Source: Sinobacterium norvegicum (GTDB taxonomy: Bacteria; Pseudomonadota; Gammaproteobacteria; Pseudomonadales; Sinobacteriaceae). From it: 64,000 nt of DNA. Shown here in pieces: positions 44,591-53,241 of this stretch (its first letter is position 1; each line of letters starts with the position of its first letter). The translations under genes were made by a program, and so were the position numbers. The stretch lies in NCBI RefSeq assembly GCF_923077115.1, contig NZ_CAKLPX010000001.1, forward strand, positions 1,178,001-1,242,000, written 5' to 3'. The notes under the pieces are model-generated. The model was not told the origin of the DNA. It did no database searches and saw nothing but the letters and a program-made list of their open reading frames with translations.

Positions 44591-45035
44591 TTTTTGATTG
44601 GGCAGCCTGTTCTGGGCTGCTCTGCTCTGCTCTTATCAAGACCCTCCTTTGAAACACTTCGTTATATACCTCTCTGTGCCTCTTCATCATCACTCTGCAC
44701 GCCACTCCGTCAGTCACACCCCGCTCCTGTCGCTGCGCTTTTTGAAGTCGCGGAGAATGACTGACTGCGCGGCATTGGGGTCTCTTGCATTTAGACACAA
44801 ATAACCACCAAAAGAACGACTACTACCATCACTTGCCTGTATATCCCCACTTTCCTTATCTTTTTTTGAAACAATTGAAAAAACAATAGTTTTATAATAG
44901 AGTCAATTACTTACAGGATAAAATGACAATAATAAAAAACGACTATAATAAAAGGTTTTCCACAATTTTTTGAAAGCCTATTTTCGTAGAAAAATATCAA
45001 GAGTAACACCGGCCCCTACCAATCTAGGAGATACA
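44591..45035. other. Gap after purK with repeat element and weak hairpin
   Basis: 445 bases. A GCAGCC / GGCTGC hairpin at 44602-44620 lacks a T tract and may serve as a weak terminator. The 83-bp repeat copy lies at 44691-44773. From 44820 on the DNA is strongly A+T-rich. A 68-residue frame at 44598 overlaps the repeat and is not credible. Confidence 0.45.
44691..44773 (+). repeat. 83-bp dispersed repeat, copy 1
   Basis: Copy 2 lies at 58726-58808; I count 4 differences in 83 bases. The ends form imperfect inverted repeats (GCC-to-GTCAGTCA at the left, TGACTGAC-to-GGC at the right), so the element could fold on itself like a REP or miniature element. It carries CGCTCCTGTCGCTGCGC centrally. 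No coding capacity. Confidence 0.75.
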
Positions 45036-45575
45036 GTGAATATAGTTAAAACCTGTAAAGGTATAGTGCTCGCTCTAGCAGCCTTTAGTGCGCTTTCTGG
45101 CTGCACAGCAAGCGGGCCAAAATTCTCAGGGCTAAGTGAATCGGAACTCACCCCTGATTCAAAAAAGAGTTACATCTATTTGTATAGAGACAATCAGTTT
45201 GTAGGCTCTGCAGGGGTGCAGCCGGCATCGATAGACAATAATATATGCGTGAAATTAAAAAATGGCGGTTACTGGAGTTTTGAGGTCGAATCAGGGCAAC
45301 ATACAGTAGCGCTATTACCCACAGCCTCTTTTGACAAATTTAAGAAACCAGAAATAACATTTCCTGTGGCAGAGGGTGAAGTTGTCTTCGTTAAGCATAC
45401 ATTAAACATGGATGACTTGGTTGTAACCAATGCTATTATCATGGCCTCTGGCACCATTGGTCTTGCTGTAATAGAGCCCTCATTTGCACTAAATGAGCTC
45501 CAAAAGACGAACTTACATTCCGAACGGGACTATTGCAGCCCTGCATATACGAATAAATACCTCAACCCAAAATAA
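45036..45575 (+). CDS. DUF2846-like lipoprotein
   Basis: About 179 residues from the GTG at 45036, which has an AGGAG site 5 bases upstream; the ORF opens further upstream without support. Lipobox ALSGC, so a lipoprotein. The mature part has SYIYLYRDNQFVGSAGVQP, NGGYWSFEVESGQHTVAL and EGEVVFVKHTLN, the pattern of DUF2846 proteins. A hydrophobic stretch follows near residue 140. Function unknown. First gene of an accessory stretch rich in repeats. Confidence 0.75.
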   Translation: MNIVKTCKGIVLALAAFSALSGCTASGPKFSGLSESELTPDSKKSYIYLYRDNQFVGSAGVQPASIDNNICVKLKNGGYWSFEVESGQHTVALLPTASFDKFKKPEITFPVAEGEVVFVKHTLNMDDLVVTNAIIMASGTIGLAVIEPSFALNELQKTNLHSERDYCSPAYTNKYLNPK

Positions 45576-45688
45576 AGTTTAGGGGCAGAGTAAAAACTAT
45601 AGAGCTAGCCACCGGCACACACCAAACCGGTAAGTTTAGGGTCAGAGTAAAAACTATAGAGCTAGCCACCGGTACCCACCAAACCGGC
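45575..45688 (+). repeat. 57-bp tandem duplication
   Basis: Two head-to-tail copies (45575-45631 and 45632-45688) beginning AAGTTTAGGG and containing CAGAGTAAAAACTATAGAG; only a few bases differ. It starts at the stop of the lipoprotein gene and runs straight into a REP-like hairpin. The GTCAGAGTAAAA wording recalls sequences next to REP-associated transposases, but none is present. Confidence 0.8.
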
Positions 45689-45780
45689 GACTGCTGATGC
45701 CTCTACAGAGGCATCGCCAGCAGGGATGCTGGCGCTGAGCCTACAGGGAAGTACTTGCGGCGTCCTCGGTGGTGGTATCG
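45687..45780 (+). repeat. REP-like hairpin repeat, copy 1
   Basis: Two consecutive perfect hairpins: GATGCCTC-TACA-GAGGCATC (45696-45715) and CGCCAGCA-GGGA-TGCTGGCG, followed by GAGCCTACAGGGA and CTTGCGGCGTCCTC. Further copies at 46136, 47711 and, inverted, 58640. Confidence 0.8.
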
Positions 45781-45902
45781 GCAGCTGCGCCCCTTAGCCA
45801 AACGATCAGTACTTCCGCTAATATTTCATTTCTAGAGCCAGTGCAGATTTTTGTTTTTCATATCGATTTATAATCAGCCAATTAATATGAAAGAGTATCG
45901 AT

Positions 45903-46085
45903 ATGCGTTCAATAAAAATCGCGGCAATGGCTTTAAGCCTGCTACTTTTAAGTGGCTGCAACCTACATTCTATCAAGGGTGACGTCGGCGGTGTTGATGT
46001 GCAAGTCAGTGACAACAATAAAGCCAGCGGCAAACACAGCGGTAAGTTCTGCCCGCCAGGTCAGGCCAAGAAGGGGCTGTGCTAA
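45903..46085 (+). CDS. Small lipoprotein
   Basis: 60 residues. Signal peptide with lipobox LLSGC (C19), a short glycine/valine-rich middle and a C-terminal FCPPGQAKKGLC with two cysteines, an end seen in small proteobacterial lipoproteins of unknown role. ATG preceded by a weak GAGT site. Lies between two REP-like copies. Confidence 0.7.
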   Translation: MRSIKIAAMALSLLLLSGCNLHSIKGDVGGVDVQVSDNNKASGKHSGKFCPPGQAKKGLC

Positions 46086-46135
46086 CGATAGTACTTTTGG
46101 GGTAACCACCCCCCACCCCTTAGCTAGCAATCGGC

Positions 46136-46240
46136 ACCTAGCTTACCAGCGACTGCTGATGTCGCCACAGAGGCATCGCCAGCAGAGATGCAGGCGCCGA
46201 GCCTACAGGGGCGACCTCTGTGGTGGCATCTACATGCGCA
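46136..46240 (+). repeat. REP-like hairpin repeat, copy 2
   Basis: The first 50 bases (46136-46185) are identical to 47711-47760 of copy 3. A long outer stem is possible: GATGTCGCCACAGAGG near 46158 pairs with CCTCTGTGGTGGCATC at about 46215-46230 with two mismatches, around an inner hairpin. Confidence 0.8.
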
Positions 46241-46350
46241 AGCCTCTATACTCAAACACTTAGCTTGTGGTTTCCCGTTTTTCCCTTTTAGAGAGACAAT
46301 AACGGAACAACCACCTCAGTTAATAACCTCAACCAAAGGAATGAGTTGAA

Positions 46351-47229
46351 ATGCTATCAGATCAGGGAAAGAATGAGTTGAAACAAAAAATAAAGTCAAA
46401 TCAACATGAGGTTTTTGTTGTTTCAATCGAGGAAATGGACGCAATTGTACGTGCCTCGCCAAAAGGGAATTCACCGCATATTAAAAGTGCATGGCAAAGT
46501 TTAAAGGGCAAAGCAGAAGCGGGAGCAGGTTATTACGCCTCGGCGGATGATTTGAGAACGCTAAGCAAGCTTGTTGGTGACCTTGGCGGGTTTACTACTA
46601 AGGCCTATGTTAAAACCTATGGCGGGAAACCACACATCGTTTTAAAGGGGCATCCCGGGTTACGACATATCCTGACCGGCACTAAGTACGGTATAAAGAA
46701 CCCCAAGGTCATCACTATGGGGCTAGGGAAAGCTGGTGCTATACACGCAGCAAAGCAAGGGGGAATTATTTCCGTTGTTTTACTATCAATTTATAGAGTG
46801 GCCGATTATTTCTTAACCGATCAGGCTACCTTAAGCCAGCTTGTAGGTTCTTTGGCTACTGATGTTGTTAAAGTTGGTTTTGCCACTGGAGCCTCTATCG
46901 TTGCAGCGTCCGCGCTGGTTGGACTTGGTCTAACTTTGGCTATTGGCCCCATGATAGCCGTGGTTGCCGTAGGCGTGTTAGCCTCTATGGCGCTGGGTGA
47001 AATAGACAATCATTACGGTATAACTGACAGGATAATATTGGGGTTGGATGAATTAAATAAGGATGCCCTATCCCAAGTACAAAAAACTAAGAAGCACATA
47101 CTTGATAAGGCAGGTGATACTATCGCCCTGGTCATTGACTATGCCGCCGACTCGGCAAAAGTTATTCTTATCAGTGCCGCCAAACATCAGTTATATAAAT
47201 TTTTATCACTGAAGCCTAGAGCACTTTAA
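46351..47229 (+). CDS. Candidate membrane-inserting toxin, YafU-like C-terminal domain
   Basis: 292 residues, no signal peptide. A charged N-terminal region, then GGFTTKAYVKTYGGKPHIVLKG and GLGKAGAIHAAKQGG, then two hydrophobic stretches: one around residue 150-165, and a long Gly/Ala-rich hairpin about 185-225 (GFATGASIVAASALVG to AVVAVGVLASMAL). After it, GEIDNHYGITDRII resembles E. coli YafU. A soluble protein with one internal hydrophobic hairpin is the architecture of pore-forming colicins and T6SS membrane effectors. The next gene starts directly after the stop and encodes a small membrane protein fitting an immunity protein. The function is inferred; no proven homologue is cited. Confidence 0.5.
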   Translation: MLSDQGKNELKQKIKSNQHEVFVVSIEEMDAIVRASPKGNSPHIKSAWQSLKGKAEAGAGYYASADDLRTLSKLVGDLGGFTTKAYVKTYGGKPHIVLKGHPGLRHILTGTKYGIKNPKVITMGLGKAGAIHAAKQGGIISVVLLSIYRVADYFLTDQATLSQLVGSLATDVVKVGFATGASIVAASALVGLGLTLAIGPMIAVVAVGVLASMALGEIDNHYGITDRIILGLDELNKDALSQVQKTKKHILDKAGDTIALVIDYAADSAKVILISAAKHQLYKFLSLKPRAL

Positions 47230-47700
47230 ATGGAAAATACACATAACGCTTCAACAATGACCAAATTTACTAGTTTTTTATTTTTTATTTTTATTACCAG
47301 CGCATCATTATGGTGGTTTATCGCCAGCTCTTATGGGACGTTTAACTCGTTATTTTACGGCGATGACGTCGTGTATTTTAGCAAAGGGGCCATGTATTCA
47401 TTGGGTGCTGCCGTTGTGCTTCTTCTATTAACCCTATTGGGCGCCTATCAAAATATTAAAAAAATCGAGCTTTCAAAGCATCAAACAACATGGGCAACAA
47501 GAGTTTTTATTCTGGCAACCGTTGCAATGTTTACCTTTCCTATTGCCGCACACATCTCAGTAGATAAAATCACCGCTAAAAATGGCTACTTTGAATGCAA
47601 AGAAATGAGCTACCAATGGCTACTATATGAAAAAATAGTTTACGTAAATAGCCAAGCTGCCTGCGCAAACCTAGCCAAAAGTCGTATCAATAAACACTAA
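47230..47700 (+). CDS. Small membrane protein, candidate immunity protein
   Basis: 156 residues with three hydrophobic helices: about 12-37, 54-77 and 88-108, then a periplasm-like tail with two cysteines (FECKEM and AACANL) that could form a disulfide. It resembles DUF1240-type proteins in arrangement. Starts at the base after the stop of the putative toxin, so the pair is translationally coupled. Its role as immunity protein is an inference from this coupling. Confidence 0.5.
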   Translation: MENTHNASTMTKFTSFLFFIFITSASLWWFIASSYGTFNSLFYGDDVVYFSKGAMYSLGAAVVLLLLTLLGAYQNIKKIELSKHQTTWATRVFILATVAMFTFPIAAHISVDKITAKNGYFECKEMSYQWLLYEKIVYVNSQAACANLAKSRINKH

Positions 47701-47710
47701 CGGACAACCT

Positions 47711-47815
47711 ACCTAGCTTACCAGCGACTGCTGATGTCGCCACAGAGGCATCGCCAGCAGGGATGCTGGCGCTGAGCCTACAAGGAAGCACTTGCGGCGT
47801 CCTCAGCGGTGATCT
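47711..47815 (+). repeat. REP-like hairpin repeat, copy 3
   Basis: Begins ten bases after the candidate immunity gene. Shares 50 identical leading bases with copy 2 and the CGCCAGCA-GGGA-TGCTGGCG hairpin plus CTTGCGGCGTCCTC end with copy 1. Copies 2 and 3 bracket the toxin/immunity pair as direct repeats. Confidence 0.8.
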
Positions 47816-47875
47816 TTGTCAGTACTGGCAGCCGCCAAACCTTCCCCTTCCCTTTGTTTACCCTTGTTGAAAAAC

Positions 47876-48640
47876 CTACTCAGACCAATACCAGCTGGTC
47901 ACGTTATAACGATATTGATCAGCGTATTCGGCATTCAGCCTTTCTACCCAGTGTTCCGAACCTGCCGATGAGGGATCAAACAGTACACAGCGGTTATAGT
48001 GCGGTTCGATGCTGACAGGCTGATCATCTTGGCCGATAAACACCAACTCGCCGCCGCTATCGCCCTGCCATGCCTTGTTAAGATAAAGCAGCATACAGAC
48101 TTCTCTACCCGGGGAGTCGTCGGCGTGTTGGCCGACAAAATCGGCGGCACCAAGGCGGAAAAAATTAGTATTGATGTTTGGATCAGCAACGTTGATATCC
48201 GTTATCACCACCTTAAAAATACGTGATAGCAGCGCCATAAATTCCTCACCACGCAGAAAACTTAAAAACTGCTGCGCCACATTATTGCCGGTGTCGTCGG
48301 GTGATGGCCGCCAACTGTCTCGCTGGACAAAGCGTTGCTCGGTAGTGGCCCGCTGCCACTCGGCGCTATCCACATACAGGGCATCATAGGTGTGTTGCTG
48401 TGTTTGCCAGCCATCGGGCTGCTGTAAAACCTTGACCACCTTATCGAGCATGGCTGGCTCGAATAAGCCGTCAATAACCACGCGATGAGGGCAGCCAGCC
48501 AGTAGAGACGTCTGCCAAGCACTAACGACCTCACTGGTAACTCGTTCATTATTCAACCACATTAAAACTACCCGCTGCTCATCGCTGCAATGACTAAACA
48601 GTGAATAATACAGGGGAATAGCACCGGCGTTAATAGCCAC
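47876..48640 (-). CDS. 2-oxoglutarate/Fe(II)-dependent dioxygenase-like protein
   Basis: 254 residues. The C-terminal half shows a prolyl-hydroxylase-type jelly roll: FVGQHADDSPGREVCMLLYLN with the H-x-D iron ligands, GGELVFIG, and a distal SEHWVERL histidine with a basic residue for 2-oxoglutarate. GTG start at 48640; ribosome-binding site weak. Substrate unknown, perhaps a protein side chain. Divergent from the SGNH hydrolase. Confidence 0.75.
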   Translation of the reverse strand: MAINAGAIPLYYSLFSHCSDEQRVVLMWLNNERVTSEVVSAWQTSLLAGCPHRVVIDGLFEPAMLDKVVKVLQQPDGWQTQQHTYDALYVDSAEWQRATTEQRFVQRDSWRPSPDDTGNNVAQQFLSFLRGEEFMALLSRIFKVVITDINVADPNINTNFFRLGAADFVGQHADDSPGREVCMLLYLNKAWQGDSGGELVFIGQDDQPVSIEPHYNRCVLFDPSSAGSEHWVERLNAEYADQYRYNVTSWYWSE

Positions 48641-48717
48641 TCAACTGTGGTACTCAGGTCAACTTGCTGCTAAATTTTACAGCTGTTCTGGCCGCTGTCG
48701 CTGATGGAGCGCAAAAC

Positions 48718-49473
48718 GTGACGTATCATTTTTTAACCCTATTGTTGTTACCGTTTTTTTTGGTGCAGGGACTTTATGTGCGGCGGGTTACCCCCCAATT
48801 GCCCGAACCCATCGGTACTCGCGCCGGAGTGACCGGCACAGGCCCAAGCATCCGTCTGCTAATTATTGGTGATTCCGCCGCCGCTGGCGTCGGTGTCGAT
48901 AGTCAGGATCAGGCACTACTGGGGCAATTAGTGGCGTCTCTGAGCGCCAGTCACCGGGTGACATGGAAGCTGCAGGCATTTACCGGCGATGCTTCCACCG
49001 AAGTGTTGGCTCGCCTTGAGGCTGAGGGCAGAGAGACTTTTGACGTTGTCGTCGTCTCTGTCGGGGTCAATGATGTGACTGGCAGAACGCGCAATATTGC
49101 ATGGGCCTGTAATTTACAAAAGCTGATTGATACCCTAAGCAATGACTTTAATGCCCAGCAAATCTATTTATCTTGTCTGCCACCGATGCATGTTTTCCCC
49201 GCTCTGCCGCAACCACTGCGCTGGTGGCTGGGTCAACGAGCCCATCAACTCAACGCCATCATGGCCGACGTGGCCGATAGCAATAACCAATGCACCATGG
49301 TAAACGCCCCCTTCCCGATCGAAAAACACTATATTGCTGACGATGGGTTTCACCCGGGCGCGCCAGCCTATGCGCTGTGGGGTCGTCATATGGCAGAACT
49401 GATTAGCGCAGCAGCAACAGACTCACGGCGGCAGCCAGCAACAGCTGACACAACAATAAACGGCGATACTTAA
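48718..49473 (+). CDS. SGNH/GDSL-family hydrolase, membrane-anchored
   Basis: 251 residues from GTG 48718, which has a GGAG site 8 bases upstream (a TTG at 48664 is also in frame). A hydrophobic N-terminal helix (TLLLLPFFLVQGLYV) anchors it. Blocks: IGDSAAAGVGV with the nucleophile serine, GVNDVTG, and DGFHPGAPAYALWG with the Asp-His pair. Esterase or lipase acting at the cell envelope; substrate unknown. Confidence 0.85.
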   Translation: MTYHFLTLLLLPFFLVQGLYVRRVTPQLPEPIGTRAGVTGTGPSIRLLIIGDSAAAGVGVDSQDQALLGQLVASLSASHRVTWKLQAFTGDASTEVLARLEAEGRETFDVVVVSVGVNDVTGRTRNIAWACNLQKLIDTLSNDFNAQQIYLSCLPPMHVFPALPQPLRWWLGQRAHQLNAIMADVADSNNQCTMVNAPFPIEKHYIADDGFHPGAPAYALWGRHMAELISAAATDSRRQPATADTTINGDT

Positions 49474-49620
49474 TCGAGCAGGATGCCATCGACCACCACC
49501 CGGGCAGCCTCAACCAGCGTTGTTTCAATCTGTTTTGCCGGCCGTCACGTATAGTTCTGAAAGCCGCATTCAGCAATGCTGGTTTGCCATTACCAGCGAT
49601 AAAACAGAGCACTGCATACG

Positions 49621-51090
49621 ATGACCGACCAAAAAACCATTGTCTGGTTCAGACAAGATCTGCGCCTCAGGGATAACCCCGCCTTAACCCATGCCGTGAC
49701 ACAAGGGCAGATTATTCCTGTCTTCATTCTCGACGAGGATGCCCCCGAGGCGGCGCAATTAGGTGGCGCCAGTCAGTGGTGGCTGCATCATTCGTTGCAA
49801 TCACTCCGCACCTCACTGAACAACCAACTAATTATTCGCCGAGGCAGCCCCCTTGTTATCTTGACTGAGCTAATCGACCAGTTTTCCGCCGACGCCGTTT
49901 GCTGGAACCGTCTGTATGAGCCCTGGCAGCGCCAGCGTGATGAGAACATTAAGACGACACTCAAAAGTCGTGGCGTCGAGGCGAAGAGTTTTAATGGTTC
50001 GCTGCTGTGGGAGCCGATGACGGTGCTGAAAAAAGATGACACACCCTACAAGGTCTTCACCCCCTATTATCGCCGAGGTTGCCTGTCCCGAATGCCGCCT
50101 CGTTTCCCCGTCGCAAAACCAGAAACCATCACCTTCGCCGAGGCAATAAACGAGGATGAAACAGCACTCAACGCCTTAAATTTACTGCCCAGTATCCCCT
50201 GGTATCGAGACATCGAAGCACAGTGGCAGCCCGGCGAAGATGGGGCCTCACAAAGGCTGCAACGGTTTGTTCGCACTGCGGCCGAGCGCTATAAAGATGA
50301 CCGAAATATACCCGCGGTAAAGGGCACATCGCTGCTATCACCGCATCTACACTTTGGCGAGATGTCGCCTAATCAGGTGTGGTACGCCATCCACGGCACC
50401 TTTGGCAACGCCTTTGACCACCCCCATACCGACGTCTATTTAAGCGAGCTGGGATGGCGAGAGTTCAGTTATTACCTGCTGTTTCATTGGCCCGACCTGC
50501 AGCACAAAAACTTCAATGCGAAATTTGATCGTTTTCCCTGGCGTACCGATCAAGCCGATCTTGAGGCTTGGCAGCAGGGGCGTACCGGCATTCCTATCGT
50601 CGATGCCGGCATGCGAGAGCTGTATCAAACCGGTTATATGCACAACCGTGTTCGTATGGTGGTCGGCTCCTTTCTGGTCAAAAATCTGTTGATAGACTGG
50701 CGCCACGGTGAACGCTGGTTTTGGGACACCTTGGTCGATGCAGACATGGCCAGCAATGCGGCAAGCTGGCAATGGGTGGCCGGTTCTGGCGCCGACGCCT
50801 CTCCCTATTTTAGGATTTTCAACCCTGTTTTACAGGGGGAACGATTCGACACCGACGGCGACTATGTAAAACAATACTGCCCTGAGCTACAGCAGCTGCC
50901 CAAAAAATATATTCACAAACCCTGGCAGGCGCCAGCTGAAGTGTTAGCGGCATGCGGTATTGAACTAGGCAGGAATTACCCGCAGCCGATGGTTGATCTT
51001 AAGGTCACTCGCCAACGTGCGCTCGAGGCCTTTGCGCAGGTAAAAAGCACAACAAATCTCAGCCCTGATCAACTGCAGCAGCAGGGCTAA
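49621..51090 (+). CDS. phrB: Deoxyribodipyrimidine photolyase
   Basis: 489 residues, light-driven repair of cyclobutane pyrimidine dimers. N-terminal antenna domain opens IVWFRQDLRLRDNPAL; the C-terminal FAD domain has GEMSPNQVWYA, GWREFSYYLL, TGYMHNRVRMVVGSFLVKNLLIDWR, and WQWVAGSGADASPYFRIFNP, the class I CPD photolyase signature. Length as in E. coli PhrB. Confidence 0.96.
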   Translation: MTDQKTIVWFRQDLRLRDNPALTHAVTQGQIIPVFILDEDAPEAAQLGGASQWWLHHSLQSLRTSLNNQLIIRRGSPLVILTELIDQFSADAVCWNRLYEPWQRQRDENIKTTLKSRGVEAKSFNGSLLWEPMTVLKKDDTPYKVFTPYYRRGCLSRMPPRFPVAKPETITFAEAINEDETALNALNLLPSIPWYRDIEAQWQPGEDGASQRLQRFVRTAAERYKDDRNIPAVKGTSLLSPHLHFGEMSPNQVWYAIHGTFGNAFDHPHTDVYLSELGWREFSYYLLFHWPDLQHKNFNAKFDRFPWRTDQADLEAWQQGRTGIPIVDAGMRELYQTGYMHNRVRMVVGSFLVKNLLIDWRHGERWFWDTLVDADMASNAASWQWVAGSGADASPYFRIFNPVLQGERFDTDGDYVKQYCPELQQLPKKYIHKPWQAPAEVLAACGIELGRNYPQPMVDLKVTRQRALEAFAQVKSTTNLSPDQLQQQG

Positions 51091-51303
51091 ATATACCCTG
51101 CGGCCTGAAACCGAGAGGCTCTCATGTTTGAACAGTCGACTGCGATGAATACGCGGGGTATTGTCGTTACAAGTCATCATTCGTCGAGTCGACATGAACA
51201 AAGCGAAAATAGCTGCCACTATTACCCATGCCGCCGACCGTTTTATATCGTCGGTCCAGTAGCTACACTTTACAGATCAAATAACAATGAAAGGTCCACC
51301 CCC

Positions 51304-51528
51304 ATGAGCACGAAAAAAGAACGCGATATCGAGAAGCAATACTCTACCAGTGAGTTTGTCGCCAAGTTGCGACGCCTGGCCGATGCCTTAGAGAGCGGCG
51401 ATAAGTTTGAAATTCAAATCGCCGGTGAGAGAATCTATGTGCCGGTGCGGGCGGTGTACAACATCGAGCATGAGCGCGAAGGTGATGAAGAAGAGATCGA
51501 GTTTCAACTCAAATGGCGTAATGAATAG
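51304..51528 (+). CDS. Amphi-Trp domain protein
   Basis: 74 residues, start at ATG 51304. Sequence DIEKQYSTSEFVAKLRRLADALESGDKFEIQIAGERIYVP and EIEFQLKW matches the small amphi-Trp family, with strongly acidic stretches. Cytoplasmic, no known biochemical role. The upstream frame from 51124 is not supported. Confidence 0.8.
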   Translation: MSTKKERDIEKQYSTSEFVAKLRRLADALESGDKFEIQIAGERIYVPVRAVYNIEHEREGDEEEIEFQLKWRNE

Positions 51529-51630
51529 CCGCTGCCGCCCGCCGTTAATGGAGGCTGGCAATCACCACCCAACCGTGTAATGCTCGCCCTTTAATGAGCC
51601 CGGCAGCCTGAGCCGATAGAGAGCAAACGC

Positions 51631-52017
51631 GTGAAAGAATGTAACCAATGTGGCAAATGCTGTACCAAGTACAGCGATGGTGGCCTCTCTGCCAGCGGCG
51701 ACGAGATCGACCTGTGGGAGGCCTTCAACCCCGACATCCATCGCTATGTCCGCGATGGCCTAATCTGGATGGACCCCAAGAGCGGCGAACAACTGACGAT
51801 CTGCCCGTGGCTGCGCAAGGCGCCCAATCAGCCCATCTACACCTGCGATATCTATTTCGACCGCCCCGATGATTGTCGCCACTACCCGGTCACCATCGAG
51901 CAAATGGTGACCGACGACTGCGAGATGATCGAGGTACAGGATTTACAAAACCCAAAGCAGGCACAGGTGACACTCGATAAACTCATGGCCGATAGCCGGC
52001 CGGCGACCGATTTTTAG
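51631..52017 (+). CDS. YkgJ-family cysteine cluster protein
   Basis: 128 residues. Cysteine cluster CNQCGKCCTKY at the very start, followed by CPWL, CDIYFDRPDDCRHYP; eight-cysteine arrangement typical of zinc- or iron-chelating YkgJ-type proteins. GTG start at 51631. Function unknown. Confidence 0.88.
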   Translation: MKECNQCGKCCTKYSDGGLSASGDEIDLWEAFNPDIHRYVRDGLIWMDPKSGEQLTICPWLRKAPNQPIYTCDIYFDRPDDCRHYPVTIEQMVTDDCEMIEVQDLQNPKQAQVTLDKLMADSRPATDF

Positions 52018-52110
52018 CCTCATCGAGCGTACTAACGCCGTTTAACCCTACATTCGACTGGTCCAAAACCGATGGCACTGCGTAATTACTAGTGTCTAAC
52101 GGAGGTCACC

Positions 52111-52464
52111 ATGTCAGAACCTACTGCCAACTTATACTACGACGGCTCCTGCCCCATGTGCAGCGCCGAAATGAAGCATTTAGCCAAGCATAAAACTGAT
52201 CAACTGTGTCTGCTGGATATTCATCAAGCCGAATTACCCCCCGGCAAAACCACCGAAGACTTACTCACCGTGCTGCACTACAAGGCCCCCGATGGCCGCT
52301 GGCTTACCGGCCTCGATGCCACGCTGGCGGTATGGTCGAACACCCTGCTCGGTAAAGCCTTAACCGTATTACGCTGGCCGGTGATCAAGCCTGTCGCCGA
52401 TAGCGCCTACAATTTGTGGGCCCGCAAACGTTACGCCAGACTCTATGGTAAAGCCCATGATTAA
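52111..52464 (+). CDS. DCC-family thiol-disulfide oxidoreductase-like protein (DUF393)
   Basis: 117 residues. Thioredoxin-like start with YYDGSCPMCSAEMKHL, the D-x3-C-x2-C motif of DUF393/DCC proteins. AGGTCACC before the ATG serves as ribosome-binding site. Overlaps the following gene by 20 bases, so the two are probably co-expressed. Function unknown. Confidence 0.88.
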   Translation: MSEPTANLYYDGSCPMCSAEMKHLAKHKTDQLCLLDIHQAELPPGKTTEDLLTVLHYKAPDGRWLTGLDATLAVWSNTLLGKALTVLRWPVIKPVADSAYNLWARKRYARLYGKAHD

Positions 52465-53167
52465 CGGCAACGTGTTAATTTTTGGCAGTGGCGGCATTGG
52501 CTCAGCGTTGGCAAAACGCTGCTGCCAGCAGCCATCTGTCGAGGCCGTGACCCTGGTATGGCAGCATACTCCCCCTGTCGTCGACGAGCCAAAGCTCACC
52601 GCGGTACAGGCTGACGTCTTTAACGAGCAGCAGTTGGGCGAACTGTTGTCGTTACACCATCCCGATGTGGTGATCAGCACACTGGGCACTCTGCATACCG
52701 AGGAACAGCAGCCTGAAAAACGTCTGGCTGATTTTGATGCCGATTGGTTTATTGATTCACATGTGGTCAACGCAGCGGCTGCCGTTACCATAGCCAAGGC
52801 TATCGATGCCCACACTCGACGAAGCGATCGCATAACCTTTGCAGCCCTCTCTGCGCGTGTCGGCTCTATCAGCGATAATCGCTCTGGCGGCTGGTTCAGC
52901 TACCGCAGTTCAAAGGCATCGCTCAATATGGCGATCAAAACCGTTGCCATCGAATGGCGTCGCACTCGGCCACAGCACTGTGTCTTATTACTACACCCCG
53001 GCACGGTAAAAACCTCGCTGTCGGCACCGTTCAGCCATTCCATTCCAGCGGAACAACTGTTCAGTACCGAACAATCCGCCGATTATTTGTTGGCTCAGTT
53101 AGCGGCGGCAACACCGACCAGCAGTGGTCAATTCCTCGCCTGGGACGGCAGAACGATTCCCTGGTAG
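52445..53167 (+). CDS. Atypical short-chain dehydrogenase
   Basis: 240 residues. Cofactor loop LIFGSGGIGSALAKRC (an early-strand Gly motif), VISTLGTLH, catalytic region with SARVGS and Y-x3-K as YRSSK. Resembles the CsgA-type SDRs of marine gammaproteobacteria. ATG at 52445 (overlapping the DCC gene) or 52457. Substrate unknown. Confidence 0.85.
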   Translation: MVKPMINGNVLIFGSGGIGSALAKRCCQQPSVEAVTLVWQHTPPVVDEPKLTAVQADVFNEQQLGELLSLHHPDVVISTLGTLHTEEQQPEKRLADFDADWFIDSHVVNAAAAVTIAKAIDAHTRRSDRITFAALSARVGSISDNRSGGWFSYRSSKASLNMAIKTVAIEWRRTRPQHCVLLLHPGTVKTSLSAPFSHSIPAEQLFSTEQSADYLLAQLAAATPTSSGQFLAWDGRTIPW

Positions 53168-53241
53168 CGCCGCATGCCCTAGCCGCCATCGCCGAAGTCT
53201 TTTAAGCTAGAGGCAATGCCATCAGCTTTTAAGGGTTGCCC

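Noticed and set aside
44598-44804. 68-residue frame after purK
   Set aside because: Overlaps the 83-bp repeat, no ribosome-binding site, no protein-like pattern.
45687-47815. Repeats as integron attC sites, given the nearby integrase fossil
   Set aside because: The copies lack the RYYYAAC/GTTRRRY core sites and the bulged attC layout, and the integrase fossil is 11 kb away. REP-like hairpins explain them better.
45687-47815. CRISPR array
   Set aside because: Copies are about 450 and 1,575 bases apart with genes between them; there are no regular spacers and no cas genes.
51124-51303. Longer start for the amphi-Trp protein
   Set aside because: The added 60 residues have no homologous pattern, and ATG 51304 begins the domain directly.
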